Source of the DNA: JAGQRJ01 sp041402045
Lineage (GTDB): Bacteria > Planctomycetota > J058
DNA: 64,000 nt
Assembly: GCA_041402045.1 (NCBI GenBank)
Contig: JAWKSZ010000026.1
Location: 25,927-89,926, forward strand
Direction of reading: 5' to 3'
A program made the position numbers and the translations under genes. The notes under the pieces were generated by a model that saw only the letters and a list, made by a program, of their open reading frames with translations, did not search any database and had not been told where the DNA came from. Positions 1 to 8,590 of this stretch are shown here, in pieces (the stretch's first letter is position 1; every line of letters starts with the position of its first letter).

Positions 1-1142
1 GCTACCCCCTCGCCGACGACGCGGCCGGGCAGCAGGCCGTGCAGGAGAAGGTCTCGGAGCTGCGCCTCGCGGCGCGGAGCAACGTGGTGATCGGCGACTG
101 GACCTACGCCGACGACGCCGGCAACCCGCAGCGCGTCGCCGAGCGCCAAGGCCAGGACTTCATGAAGGCCCAGTTCAACCTGGACGCGGTCCGCTACTAC
201 GAGGCCGCCAACGACGGCTCGATCGTCTCCAACGAGCTCAAGCAGGACGGGGCGAACTTCATAAACGACCTCGGCGAGACGGTGCCTGTCGACCGCGTGG
301 TGCGCATGAACGACACCGCCTGGTTCGGCAACCACTCTGGCTTCCGCGAGAACCGCTACGAAGCGACGATCGCCCCGGGCAACCTGGTGCGCACCGGCTC
401 CACGGGCTCGGTGGGCGGCGGGACCTTCGACCCCTGGATTTCGCAGAAGGAGTTCCGCGAGGTGCTCGGACAGGGCCAGTATGACGTGGTCACGTTCCGC
501 GTGCCGGGCACCGGCGACACCGCGAAGCGGGCCTACGAGCTCGGCAGCGACTGGGTCGGCGCCCACGGGACCAACCTCCCGGGTGCGCAACAGAGCGGGA
601 AGTCCCGCTGGTTCGACGAGGACGTGCTCCAAGGTGGCGAGGTCGGCATGCTGATCGAGGGCGGCAACAACAACAGCACCTGGAAGGCCGCGCTGATCGC
701 CAAGGCTGGCGAGAAGGTGAGCTGGACCAAGCAGATCGAGCACATTGACGCCTTCCTCTTCGCCAACAAGCGGATCGGCGGCAAGAGCGACCTGGGCAAC
801 ATGACCGTCAACGGCGGCATGGCGGCGGCGGAGATCGGCGTGCTCGCCCCGGGCTTCCGGCAGAACTTCGTGAGCAACAGCAACCGGGTCTCGGGCAGTG
901 ACACGATCCAGAGCTGGGTGTTCAACCTCTACAACACCAGCCACGCCACCCACCCCAAGAACAAGTATGGGGTGAGCACGAGCAAGACCCAGCTGTATTA
1001 CGACTACCGCCTGCGCAACGGCGGGTTCGGCTTCGACTTCCTGGCCAAGACCGGCGACACGGTCAACTACCTGCGGCAGGGTCGGGTCGGCCCGCCCCAG
1101 GGCGGCGGGCCGTCGGGGCTGAACCTGTTCCCCACGCAGTAA
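1..1142 (+). CDS. PilX-like paralogue 1, 5'-truncated by window edge
   Basis: The reading frame is open from base 3, so this is the C-terminal 379 or so residues of a protein whose start lies left of the window. It aligns along its whole length with the two genes that follow (1400 and 3876). Shared blocks include NVVIGDWTYADD near the start, KRIGGKSDLGNMTVNGGMAA, and the C-terminal blocks YDYRLRNGGFGFDFLAK and GLNLFPTQ. It is therefore the first of at least three tandem copies. The N-terminal pilin-like segment and CxxCH motif of the others would lie outside the window. The function is unknown; surface or envelope location is inferred from the paralogues. A perfect hairpin follows 28 bases after the stop. 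Confidence 0.85.
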   Translation, partial: YPLADDAAGQQAVQEKVSELRLAARSNVVIGDWTYADDAGNPQRVAERQGQDFMKAQFNLDAVRYYEAANDGSIVSNELKQDGANFINDLGETVPVDRVVRMNDTAWFGNHSGFRENRYEATIAPGNLVRTGSTGSVGGGTFDPWISQKEFREVLGQGQYDVVTFRVPGTGDTAKRAYELGSDWVGAHGTNLPGAQQSGKSRWFDEDVLQGGEVGMLIEGGNNNSTWKAALIAKAGEKVSWTKQIEHIDAFLFANKRIGGKSDLGNMTVNGGMAAAEIGVLAPGFRQNFVSNSNRVSGSDTIQSWVFNLYNTSHATHPKNKYGVSTSKTQLYYDYRLRNGGFGFDFLAKTGDTVNYLRQGRVGPPQGGGPSGLNLFPTQ

Positions 1143-1170
1143 GCGCCGGTCCGAAATCGAGCCACCGCGA

Positions 1171-1200
1171 GCGAGCGGCTGACGAAGGTCAGCCGCTCGC
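1171..1200 (+). terminator. Hairpin after PilX-like paralogue 1
   Basis: Perfect inverted repeat with 13-bp arms GCGAGCGGCTGAC / GTCAGCCGCTCGC around a 4-base loop, placed just after the stop codon. There is no T-run, which is common for terminators in GC-rich genomes. The same 13-base arms recur after paralogue 2 (3816-3844), so the element was duplicated with the gene. It may act as a terminator or an mRNA-stabilising 3' end. Confidence 0.6.
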
Positions 1201-1399
1201 GTCGCGTGTGGGCGCGTCACCCGAAGCCGCAGGATAGAGACTTACGTGCGTGGTGTAGGCGCCAGCCGACCCTGCCCGGACGCCCAGTCATCGCCCGGCT
1301 TCTCAGACAGTGTCTGGTTTACTGGACACTTGGAGTCGGCACCTCAGGGGGTTACGGGCTGGCGCATGCCTTGCAATGCATATGGGCCCGGAGGAACCC

Positions 1400-3793
1400 A
1401 TGCGCTTGCTCACCCGTCGTCGCCGCGGATCGACCTTCATTCTGGTCCTGATCGTGGCGACCCTGCTCTCCATGCTCGCCTTCTCGACCGGCGACCTCGC
1501 TCGCTACTCGTCCAACGCGTCGTTGGTCGAGCGCGACAAGGTCATGGACACCTACCAGTGCGAGGCTGCGCTCGAGGCGCTGCGCCTGCAGTTGATCCGG
1601 CACTACGAGGGCTCCCAAATGGCGCCTCGGAACTGGCTGCAGGCGGTGCAGGACGACCACAACTACCGCGTCCACGGCACGACCCCCTCCTTCGGCACGA
1701 ACGCGGTCGTCGACTGGACCTCGGTCGCGATCTCGCCCCTGACCCCGCCCCCGGGCTCGGCGGCGGTGGGCGCCGCGACCTACACCGCGCTCGACGGCGT
1801 GCGCGCCTGGATCGACATGGTGAACTTCGAGCAGGGCTGGCTCGAGATCGTGGCCGCGACCGAGGCCGGCACCGGCGCTCAGTCGGGCGACGACCGCGCC
1901 CCGGTCAGCGTGCGCATGCGGCTGAACATTTACCGCAACGCGATCTTCGACCTGGTCATGCTCACCGAGACGACCAACTGCATGTTCTGCCACCTGCACA
2001 TCAACGGCGACATTGGCTCGATCGGCTTCTTCCGCCCGGGCTGGGGCAACGAGAGCGGCGGCGGGCGCAACAGCGGCAACGGCTCCAGGATCACCGGCAA
2101 CGTCTACATTGGGGACATTGCGAGCGACGACAGCGACGCCAACTGGTCCAACGACATTCTCGAGGACTTCTCGAAGGTCAACGGGAACGAGATCGTGGGC
2201 AGCCTGTTCGAGAACTACCGCGGGCCCTACCTGCCGGAGGACACGATCGGCAACGACGGGATCCCCGACTTCCCCAGCTTCGACCCGCAAGAGGCCGAGA
2301 ACCGGGCCAACAACGGTGGCGGCGGGATCACGGTCAACGGCGGCGGCTTCGGTGGGCTCTACACCCCGGGCACCCCCGGCATGTGGATCGTGCCCTTCGG
2401 CGCCGACTGGGACAACGGCGGCGGCCCGGGCTCGGGCGCGCTGGCCGTGCCGCCGGCGAGCACGAGCGTGATCGAGGGGAACCTGGTGATCCAGGGCAGC
2501 GACGACCCCACGAACCCGATCACGATCGACAAGAACGTGTTCGTGAAGGGCGACGTGATCATCAAGGGCTACGTCGAGGGTCAGGGCGCGATCTACGCCG
2601 GCCGGAACATCTACATTGCCGGCGACATTCACTACAAGGACCTCCCGACCAGCGGCTACCCGCTGCAGGACGACCTCGAGGGTCAGCAGGCGGTGGCCGA
2701 GAAGGTCTCGGAGCTGCGCCTCGCGGCGCGGAGCAACGTGGTGATCGGCGACTGGACCTACGCCGACGACTCGGGCAACCCGCAACGGGTGGCCGAGCGC
2801 CAGGGCCAGGACTTCATGAAGGCCCAGTTCAACACCAACGCCATTCGCTACTACCAGGCGGCCAACGACGGCTCGATCGTTTCCAACGAGCTCAAGCAGG
2901 ACGGCGCGAACTTCCTCAACGACAGCGGCGACGTCATTCCGGTCAGCGAGGTGGTCCGGGTCGACAGCGGCACCAACTTCGGCAATCACGCCTCGTTCAA
3001 GGAGAAGCGCTACGAGGCCATGATGGCCCCCGGCAACCTGGTGCGCTCCGGCTCTAGCGGCTCGGTCGGCAACGCGAGCTTCGACCCCTGGATCAACCAA
3101 AAGGAGTTCCGCGAGGTCCTGGGCCAGGGGCAGTACGACGTCGTCACCTTCCGCGTCCCGGGCACGGGCAACACGAGCAAGCGCGCCTTCGAGCTGGGCA
3201 GCGACTGGGTCAGCGCCCACGGCACGAACCTCCCCGGCGGTCAGCAGAGCGGCAAGAGCCGCTGGTACGACAACGACCTGTTCGGCGACTACGGCATGCT
3301 GCTCAACGGCGGGGGCAACGGGAGCACCTGGAAGGCCGCGCTGATCGCCAAGGACCCCAGCAAGAAGGTCACCTGGACCAAGCAGGTCGAGCATATCGAC
3401 GCCTTCGTGTTCGCCAACAAGCGGATCGGCGGTAAGAGCGACCTGGGCAACATGACCGTCAACGGCGGCATGGCGGCGGCGGAGATCGGCGTGCTCGCCC
3501 CGGGCTTCCGCCGGAACTTCATTGGCAACGGTGGGCGGGTTTCCGGAAGCGACACCGTTCCGAGCTGGGTGTTCAACCTCTACAACACGGGGCACCCGAC
3601 CCACCCCAAGAACGCCTTCGGCGAGAACACCGACAAGACCCGCCTGCACTACGACTATCGCCTGCGCAACGGCGGGTTCGGCTTCGACTTCCTGGCCAAG
3701 ACCGGGGACACGGTCAACTACCTGCGCGAGGGCCGCGTCGCCCCGCCCCAGGGCGCGGGTCCGGCGGGCCTGAACCTGTTCCCCACCCAGTAG
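1400..3793 (+). CDS. PilX-like N-terminus, CxxCH-containing surface protein (paralogue 2)
   Basis: 797 aa. The ATG at 1400 is chosen because GGAGGAA lies 4 bases upstream and the protein then opens with a basic stretch, a Gly, and a hydrophobic helix (residues 10-28, STFILVLIVATLLSMLAF). This resembles PilX-type minor pilins, with possible prepilin-peptidase cleavage after Gly10. Residues 194-198 read CMFCH, a c-type haem attachment motif (CxxCH). The middle (about 350-430) has short Val/Ile/Gly repeats such as NVFVKGDVIIKGYVEG and NIYIAGDIHY, suggesting a beta-helix like polymer-forming (bactofilin-like) proteins. The last 300 residues are the most conserved part among the three copies. The 257-bp upstream gap holds a small inverted repeat AGTGTC-N10-GACACT (1309-1330) that could be an operator. 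The pilus or surface role is inferred; haem binding has not been shown for this family. Confidence 0.75.
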   Translation: MRLLTRRRRGSTFILVLIVATLLSMLAFSTGDLARYSSNASLVERDKVMDTYQCEAALEALRLQLIRHYEGSQMAPRNWLQAVQDDHNYRVHGTTPSFGTNAVVDWTSVAISPLTPPPGSAAVGAATYTALDGVRAWIDMVNFEQGWLEIVAATEAGTGAQSGDDRAPVSVRMRLNIYRNAIFDLVMLTETTNCMFCHLHINGDIGSIGFFRPGWGNESGGGRNSGNGSRITGNVYIGDIASDDSDANWSNDILEDFSKVNGNEIVGSLFENYRGPYLPEDTIGNDGIPDFPSFDPQEAENRANNGGGGITVNGGGFGGLYTPGTPGMWIVPFGADWDNGGGPGSGALAVPPASTSVIEGNLVIQGSDDPTNPITIDKNVFVKGDVIIKGYVEGQGAIYAGRNIYIAGDIHYKDLPTSGYPLQDDLEGQQAVAEKVSELRLAARSNVVIGDWTYADDSGNPQRVAERQGQDFMKAQFNTNAIRYYQAANDGSIVSNELKQDGANFLNDSGDVIPVSEVVRVDSGTNFGNHASFKEKRYEAMMAPGNLVRSGSSGSVGNASFDPWINQKEFREVLGQGQYDVVTFRVPGTGNTSKRAFELGSDWVSAHGTNLPGGQQSGKSRWYDNDLFGDYGMLLNGGGNGSTWKAALIAKDPSKKVTWTKQVEHIDAFVFANKRIGGKSDLGNMTVNGGMAAAEIGVLAPGFRRNFIGNGGRVSGSDTVPSWVFNLYNTGHPTHPKNAFGENTDKTRLHYDYRLRNGGFGFDFLAKTGDTVNYLREGRVAPPQGAGPAGLNLFPTQ

Positions 3794-3815
3794 GGGACGG
3801 ACCGGGCCTACGCGC

Positions 3816-3844
3816 GCGAGCGGCTGACGCGGTCAGCCGCTCGC
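3816..3844 (+). terminator. Hairpin after PilX-like paralogue 2
   Basis: Same 13-bp arms as the hairpin at 1171-1200 (GCGAGCGGCTGAC / GTCAGCCGCTCGC), here with a 3-base loop, 22 bases after the stop. There is no T-run. It is not repeated after the third paralogue. Confidence 0.6.
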
Positions 3845-3875
3845 TGCATGTACGGACACCTTCTATGCTGTCCGC

Positions 3876-6281
3876 ATGAGGCATGCGCACAGGACGCTTC
3901 GTCGCGGCTCGACCCTGATCCTGGTCCTGATCGTCGCGACCTTGCTCTCCTGGATCGCGTTCTCCACCGCCGACCTCGCGCGTCACGCGTCGGAGCAGGC
4001 CTTCGTCGAGCGCGAGCGGGCCCTCGCGCTCTACCGCGCAGAGGCCGCCGCCGAGGCGCTGCGCCTGCAGGTGATTCGACACTTCGAGGTCTCCCAGCTC
4101 TCCCCCCGCCGCTGGCTCCAGGCCGTGCAGCAGGACCGGGACTACCGCGTGTTCGGGGTTCCCCCCAACGGAGTCGCCGCGCCCGTCGACTGGGAGTCCG
4201 TGGGGCCCGTCCCCCTGCCGCCGCCTCCCGGCTCTGCGGCGGTGGGGGTCGCGGTCTACCCCAGCCTCCCGGGCGTGCGGGCCTGGATCGATCAGGTGAG
4301 CTACGACCAGGGGTGGATCGAGCTGGTAGCGGGCACGACCCCGGAGGTGGGCGCGACCGCCGCGGACGCCCGCGCGCCGCTGAGCGTGCACCTGCGCCTG
4401 AGCCTCTACCGCAACGCGATCTTCGACCTGGCCATGATCACCGAGACCGTGAACTGCATGTTCTGCCACCTCGACGTGCGCGGGGACGTGGGCTCGATCG
4501 GCTTCCTGCGCCCGGGGCTGGGCAGCGAGAACGGTCGCGGCCGGCTGACCGGCGCCTCGAGCAGGATCTGGGGCAACGTCTACGTCGGCGACCGGGCGTC
4601 CGACGACAGCGACTTCAACTGGGGTGACGACGTGCTGCGAGACCCGCGGCTGATCAACGGGACCCAGGTCGACGGCAGCGTGCTCGAGCACTACCGCGGG
4701 CCGTACCTCCCCGAGGACACGATCGGGCACGACGGGGTCCCAGATTTTCCCAGCTTCGACCCCGCGCAGATTCGGCGGCGGGCGGTCAGCGGACAGGGCT
4801 CGATCGGGGTCGCCGGCGGGCGCCTGGGGGGGCCGTGCGACGGGACGGAGCCGGGCATGTGGATCGTCCCCCGCGGCGAGAACTGGGACTCGGGAGGCGG
4901 CCCCGGGAGCGGCGCGCGGACCGAGCCCCCCGCGGCGACGAGCGTGATCGAGGGCAACCTCGTGCTCCTCGGGAGCGAGGACGACTCCCAGCCGATCGAG
5001 ATCGCGGGCAACGTCTACGTCGAGGGCGACGTGATCCTGCGCGGCTCCGTCCGCGGGCGGGGCGCGCTGTATGCCGCGCGCAACGTCTACGTGATCGGCG
5101 ACCTGCGCTACGCCGACGCCCCCACGATCGGGTTCCCGATCGGCCACGACGAGGCGGCGCTGCGCGCGCTGGCAGACCCCGCGGGAGAGCTGCGGATCGC
5201 CGCCCGGGGCTCGGTCGTGATCGGCGACTGGACCTACCTCGACGACCACGGCGAGGTGCGCCGGGTCGCCGAGCGCCAGGCCCAGGACTACATGTACGCG
5301 CAGTTCGACCTGGGGCGCGTGCGCTTCTACCTGGCCACCAACGACGGCTCGCTCGTGTCCGTCGAGCTGCGCCAGGACCCGAGCACCGGCGGGTTCGTGG
5401 ACGACCTCGGGCGACCCGTCTCCCCCGAGCGGATCGCGCGGGTCGACGCCTCGTGGATCCGGGGCCGGGTCTCGCCCTTCGACGCCGCGCGCTACGACGC
5501 GGCCCTCGCGCCCGGGAACCTCACGCGCACCGGCGCCCCTGACGGGATCGGCGGGGCCTACTTCGACCCCTGGCTCGACCAGGAGCACTTCCGTCAGCTG
5601 CTCGGGACCAAGCTCTACGACCTGATCACGGTGCGGGTCCCCGGGACCGAGGTCGTCGCCGATCGGATCCACGAGCTCGGGCCGCTGTGGGTGGCCGAGC
5701 ACGGCCCGCACCTCCCCGGGAGCCTGGAGCCCGGGAAGACGCGGCTGTTCGACGGGGACCTGCTCCACGAGGGCGCCGTGGGCCTGCTCCTCTGCGGCGG
5801 CCAGAACGACCAGCGCTGGCGCGCGGCCTACATTGCCAAGGACCGCGAGTCGAAGTTCCCCTGGACGACCCAGGTCGAGCACATAGACGCCTACCTGTTC
5901 GCGACCCGGCGGATCGCGGGCAAGAGCGATCGCGGCTGCTTGACGGTCAACGGCGGCATGGCCGCCGCCGAGATCGGGGTCCTCGCCCCCGGTTACTACA
6001 ACGTGTTCATAAAGAACGAGCAGCTCGTCGAGGGCAGCGACCGCGTCCCGCGCTGGGTGTTCGCGTCCTTCCGCCCCTCGAGCTACGACCACCCCAAGAA
6101 CGCGTACGGGCACCTGGCCAACAAGTCCCGGATCTACTACGACTACCGCCTGCGCAACGGCGGGTTCGGCTTCGACTTCCTGGCCAAGCTGGGCGACGTG
6201 CTGCACTACAGCCGCGGGGGGCGGGCCGCGCCGCCGCGGGGCGCGGACCTCGAGGGGCTGAACCTGTTCCCCAGGGAGTGA
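3876..6281 (+). CDS. PilX-like N-terminus, CxxCH-containing surface protein (paralogue 3)
   Basis: 801 aa, co-linear with the gene at 1400 but more diverged. The N-terminus is basic (MRHAHRTLRRG) followed by the hydrophobic segment STLILVLIVATLLSWIAF. CMFCH again falls at residues 194-198, flanked by the shared TET-N and GD-GSIGF blocks, although most other cysteines are not shared. The beta-helix-like middle (NVYVEGDVILRGSVRG) and the C-terminal blocks NGGMAAAEIGVLAPG and YDYRLRNGGFGFDFLAK are retained. No good Shine-Dalgarno sequence precedes the ATG; a TATGCT hexamer ends about 8 bases before it, so a very short or absent leader is possible. It is the last copy of the array. Function is unknown. 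Confidence 0.75.
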   Translation: MRHAHRTLRRGSTLILVLIVATLLSWIAFSTADLARHASEQAFVERERALALYRAEAAAEALRLQVIRHFEVSQLSPRRWLQAVQQDRDYRVFGVPPNGVAAPVDWESVGPVPLPPPPGSAAVGVAVYPSLPGVRAWIDQVSYDQGWIELVAGTTPEVGATAADARAPLSVHLRLSLYRNAIFDLAMITETVNCMFCHLDVRGDVGSIGFLRPGLGSENGRGRLTGASSRIWGNVYVGDRASDDSDFNWGDDVLRDPRLINGTQVDGSVLEHYRGPYLPEDTIGHDGVPDFPSFDPAQIRRRAVSGQGSIGVAGGRLGGPCDGTEPGMWIVPRGENWDSGGGPGSGARTEPPAATSVIEGNLVLLGSEDDSQPIEIAGNVYVEGDVILRGSVRGRGALYAARNVYVIGDLRYADAPTIGFPIGHDEAALRALADPAGELRIAARGSVVIGDWTYLDDHGEVRRVAERQAQDYMYAQFDLGRVRFYLATNDGSLVSVELRQDPSTGGFVDDLGRPVSPERIARVDASWIRGRVSPFDAARYDAALAPGNLTRTGAPDGIGGAYFDPWLDQEHFRQLLGTKLYDLITVRVPGTEVVADRIHELGPLWVAEHGPHLPGSLEPGKTRLFDGDLLHEGAVGLLLCGGQNDQRWRAAYIAKDRESKFPWTTQVEHIDAYLFATRRIAGKSDRGCLTVNGGMAAAEIGVLAPGYYNVFIKNEQLVEGSDRVPRWVFASFRPSSYDHPKNAYGHLANKSRIYYDYRLRNGGFGFDFLAKLGDVLHYSRGGRAAPPRGADLEGLNLFPRE

Positions 6282-6336
6282 GCCCGAGCTGCGTGTCAGC
6301 CGGGACGGGACCCCGTATCCTCGACGCGGAGGCACC

Positions 6337-7824
6337 GTGACTCAGCGCCGCTCCCTCGGCCCTGCCGCGCGCAAGGGCTCCACCTACGCCCTGGGCGTGC
6401 TCGCGATCACCGCCTGCGCCTGGACGGCGCGGGGCTGCACCGCGGCCGCGGTGCCGGAGGAGGTCCAGGCCGCGGCGGCGCGGGTCGAGCCTGGGGCGGC
6501 CTACGCCTGGCTGGAGGCTTTCCAGGGCGCGCACCCCCGCCGCGGCACCCCGGCGACCGCCGCCAGCGCGGCCTACGTCCAGTCTGCCTTCCGCGCGCTG
6601 GGGCTCGCGGACGTGCGGATCGAGGCGCTCCCCTTCCGCGGCGCGACCCTGCGCAACGTGCTCGGGCGCGTCCCCGGGCGCGACGGGTCCTGCGCCGTGA
6701 TGCTCTGCGCGCACCACGACGCGGTCCCCCAGGCTCCTGGGGCGATCGACGACGGCGGCGCGCTGGCCGCGCTGCTCGAGGCCGCCCGCGTCCTGCTCAC
6801 CGGTCCCCCGCCGCCCTGCGACGTCGTGATCGCGAGCTTCGACGGCGAAGAGCTCGGGCTCCTCGGCGCGAAGGAGCACCTGGCGGCGCAGGACGAGGCC
6901 GCGCGCGGGCGGCTGCGCGCGGCGCTCGCGGTCGAGCTCGTCGGCTGGCGCGAGGACGACCTGGTCGTGCACACGATCCCCCACGGCTTCGCCTGGGAGG
7001 CTCCCGGGATCAGCCCGGCCTGGGTCCCCGAGAGCGTGCAGACCGGCGGCCGCGAGCTGGGGCTCGCGATCGAGGTCGGCGACCCCCTGGTCTCGCCCTT
7101 CTATCAGGCCACGATCCGCGTGCTCGGCGTGGGCACCGGGAGCGACGCCGGAGCCTTCGCTGAGCGCGGGATCCCCTCGGCCATGCTCACCGGGAGCTCG
7201 CTCACCAACTTCTACGCGGGCTACCACACCCCGACCGACGACCTCTCGCGGGTGGACCCGGCGCGCCTCGACGACGCCGCGCGCGCGATCGTGGCCGCCG
7301 GGCTCGAGCTCGGGGCGCGGGCCTCCCGCGGCCCTCACGGGGCGCAGGGGGACGCCTACCTCTGCCTGGGGCCGGTGACCTTCGACCTCGCCGCGCTGAT
7401 CGCCCTGGCCTGCGCCGCCGCGGGGGTCGCCGCGATCCCGGCCTGGGACCTGCGGCAGGGCGCGCCGCTCCTGGCCGCGGGTCTCGCGACCCTCGGCCTG
7501 GGGACGGTGGCCGTGACCTGCAGCGGCTCGGTGCTCGGGGCCCTGGTGACCGCGCCCCTCGCCGTGACCGCGGGGGCGGCGGCGCGGCTCGAGCGTGGAC
7601 GCCGCCTGCTGCTGGGTCTCGGCCTCGTGCCGGGCGCGATCGAGGTCCTGCTCTTGATCGCCGCCGGGTCCATGTTCGGCTTCCGCTGGCGAGGCGGAGT
7701 GCTCGAGACCGGGCTGACGCTGCTGCTGCCCGCGGTCTACCTGCTCGTCGGGCGCGGGCTCCTGCGCGGGGCGGAGACGGCGGACGGGTCTAGTGGCCCG
7801 TCAGGGCTGAGATCCGCAGCGTGA
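6337..7824 (+). CDS. M28-family zinc aminopeptidase with C-terminal membrane domain
   Basis: 495 aa from a GTG start preceded by a GGAGG-type ribosome site. Family M28 peptidases bind two zinc ions. The expected ligands are visible: H126-x-D128 in AHHDAV, Asp138/139 in AIDDGG, the catalytic Glu171/Glu172 pair in SFDGEELGLLGA, an Asp in GSDAGAF, and the last His in YAGYHTPTDD. Residues 14-34 form a hydrophobic export or anchor segment. After about residue 345 come several hydrophobic segments (ALIALACAAAGVAAIP, LLAAGLATLGLGTVAV, LLLLIAAG, TLLLPAVYLLVGRGLL), so the peptidase head is probably anchored in the membrane facing the periplasm or outside. The substrate is unknown. It ends 37 bases from the convergent phosphatase gene. 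Confidence 0.85.
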   Translation: MTQRRSLGPAARKGSTYALGVLAITACAWTARGCTAAAVPEEVQAAAARVEPGAAYAWLEAFQGAHPRRGTPATAASAAYVQSAFRALGLADVRIEALPFRGATLRNVLGRVPGRDGSCAVMLCAHHDAVPQAPGAIDDGGALAALLEAARVLLTGPPPPCDVVIASFDGEELGLLGAKEHLAAQDEAARGRLRAALAVELVGWREDDLVVHTIPHGFAWEAPGISPAWVPESVQTGGRELGLAIEVGDPLVSPFYQATIRVLGVGTGSDAGAFAERGIPSAMLTGSSLTNFYAGYHTPTDDLSRVDPARLDDAARAIVAAGLELGARASRGPHGAQGDAYLCLGPVTFDLAALIALACAAAGVAAIPAWDLRQGAPLLAAGLATLGLGTVAVTCSGSVLGALVTAPLAVTAGAAARLERGRRLLLGLGLVPGAIEVLLLIAAGSMFGFRWRGGVLETGLTLLLPAVYLLVGRGLLRGAETADGSSGPSGLRSAA

Positions 7825-7861
7825 ACGCGGCGCGCAAGCACTCGGAATCGCGCCTCTTCAT

Positions 7862-8590
7862 TTAGGCCGGCTCGAGCACGAGGGCCGTGGCGTCGTCCTC
7901 CCGCGGGTCGGGGGCGAGGGCGAACAGCGCCGGGAGCGCGGCCTCGAAGGACCCCTCCCCCAGCCGCCGCTGAAGGCCTTCGAGGGCGGCCAGGGTCCCC
8001 ACCGGGTCCCGGTGGTCGTCGGGCAACAGGCCGTCGCTGAGGAGCGCCAGGCGGCGCACGCCCGTCAAGCTTCGGACCACGAGCCCGCGAGGGAGCTCCC
8101 GGCGGCGCGCGGGACCGAACCACCCCAGCTTCAATCCGAACAGCGCCTCCGCGGGACCCCAGCTCGGGCCGTCCGTCGTGTGGACCAGGGCGTGGACGCC
8201 GTAGCCGCAGGTCGCGACCTGGAGCGCGCCGTCGAGGGACCAGCGGCCGGCGCTGAGGCACAGGGTGTCCGTGGGCTCCCCCGCGCAGAGCCCTGCGTCG
8301 AGGGCGTCGACGAAGGCCTCGAGCGCGCCCCCCGCGGCGAAGCTCGCCCAGGCCTGGCGGGTGACGCCCGCGAGCCGGCGCCACACCGCGTCACCACGGG
8401 CGCCGTGGCCGTGGGCGTCGGCGAGGAAGAAGCTCAGCGCGCCCTCGGCGTCCTCGGCGAGGGCGAACCGATCGCCGCCGGGGCGCTCGCCGGCGTAGGC
8501 CGTGGCTTCCCAGGCGACGCGCCAACGCGGCGTGCGCTCGCGGCCTCGGGGCGGGAGCGCGCTCGAGGACCAGGGACCGAGGTCGCTCAG
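7862..8590 (-). CDS. PP2C-type (SpoIIE-like) Ser/Thr phosphatase
   Basis: About 242 aa. PPM/PP2C phosphatases remove phosphate from Ser/Thr using two metal ions. Visible motifs are GGDR (Asp40), the metal-binding DAHGHG (58-63), LLSDGLLPDD, and the final REDDATALVL. The start is uncertain: there is no ATG, GTG or TTG in frame between the upstream gene and the first conserved motif. The best candidate is a CTG overlapping the upstream stop codon (CTGA), which fits the coupled overlaps elsewhere in the window. Upstream are an unknown gene and a membrane protein read in the same direction. It could oppose the window's Ser/Thr kinases, but no sequence feature ties it to one of them. Confidence 0.8.
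   Translation of the reverse strand: MSDLGPWSSSALPPRGRERTPRWRVAWEATAYAGERPGGDRFALAEDAEGALSFFLADAHGHGARGDAVWRRLAGVTRQAWASFAAGGALEAFVDALDAGLCAGEPTDTLCLSAGRWSLDGALQVATCGYGVHALVHTTDGPSWGPAEALFGLKLGWFGPARRRELPRGLVVRSLTGVRRLALLSDGLLPDDHRDPVGTLAALEGLQRRLGEGSFEAALPALFALAPDPREDDATALVLEPA

Noticed and set aside
1352..3649. 765-aa open frame on the minus strand opposite PilX-like paralogue 2
   Set aside because: Shadow of codon bias in GC-rich DNA: Val/Arg/Ala/Gly-rich with no family motif, while the plus strand has a ribosome site, pilin-like start and paralogues.
3714..6335. 873-aa open frame on the minus strand opposite paralogue 3
   Set aside because: Same kind of antisense shadow; low-complexity Arg/Val/Pro composition and full overlap with a conserved gene.
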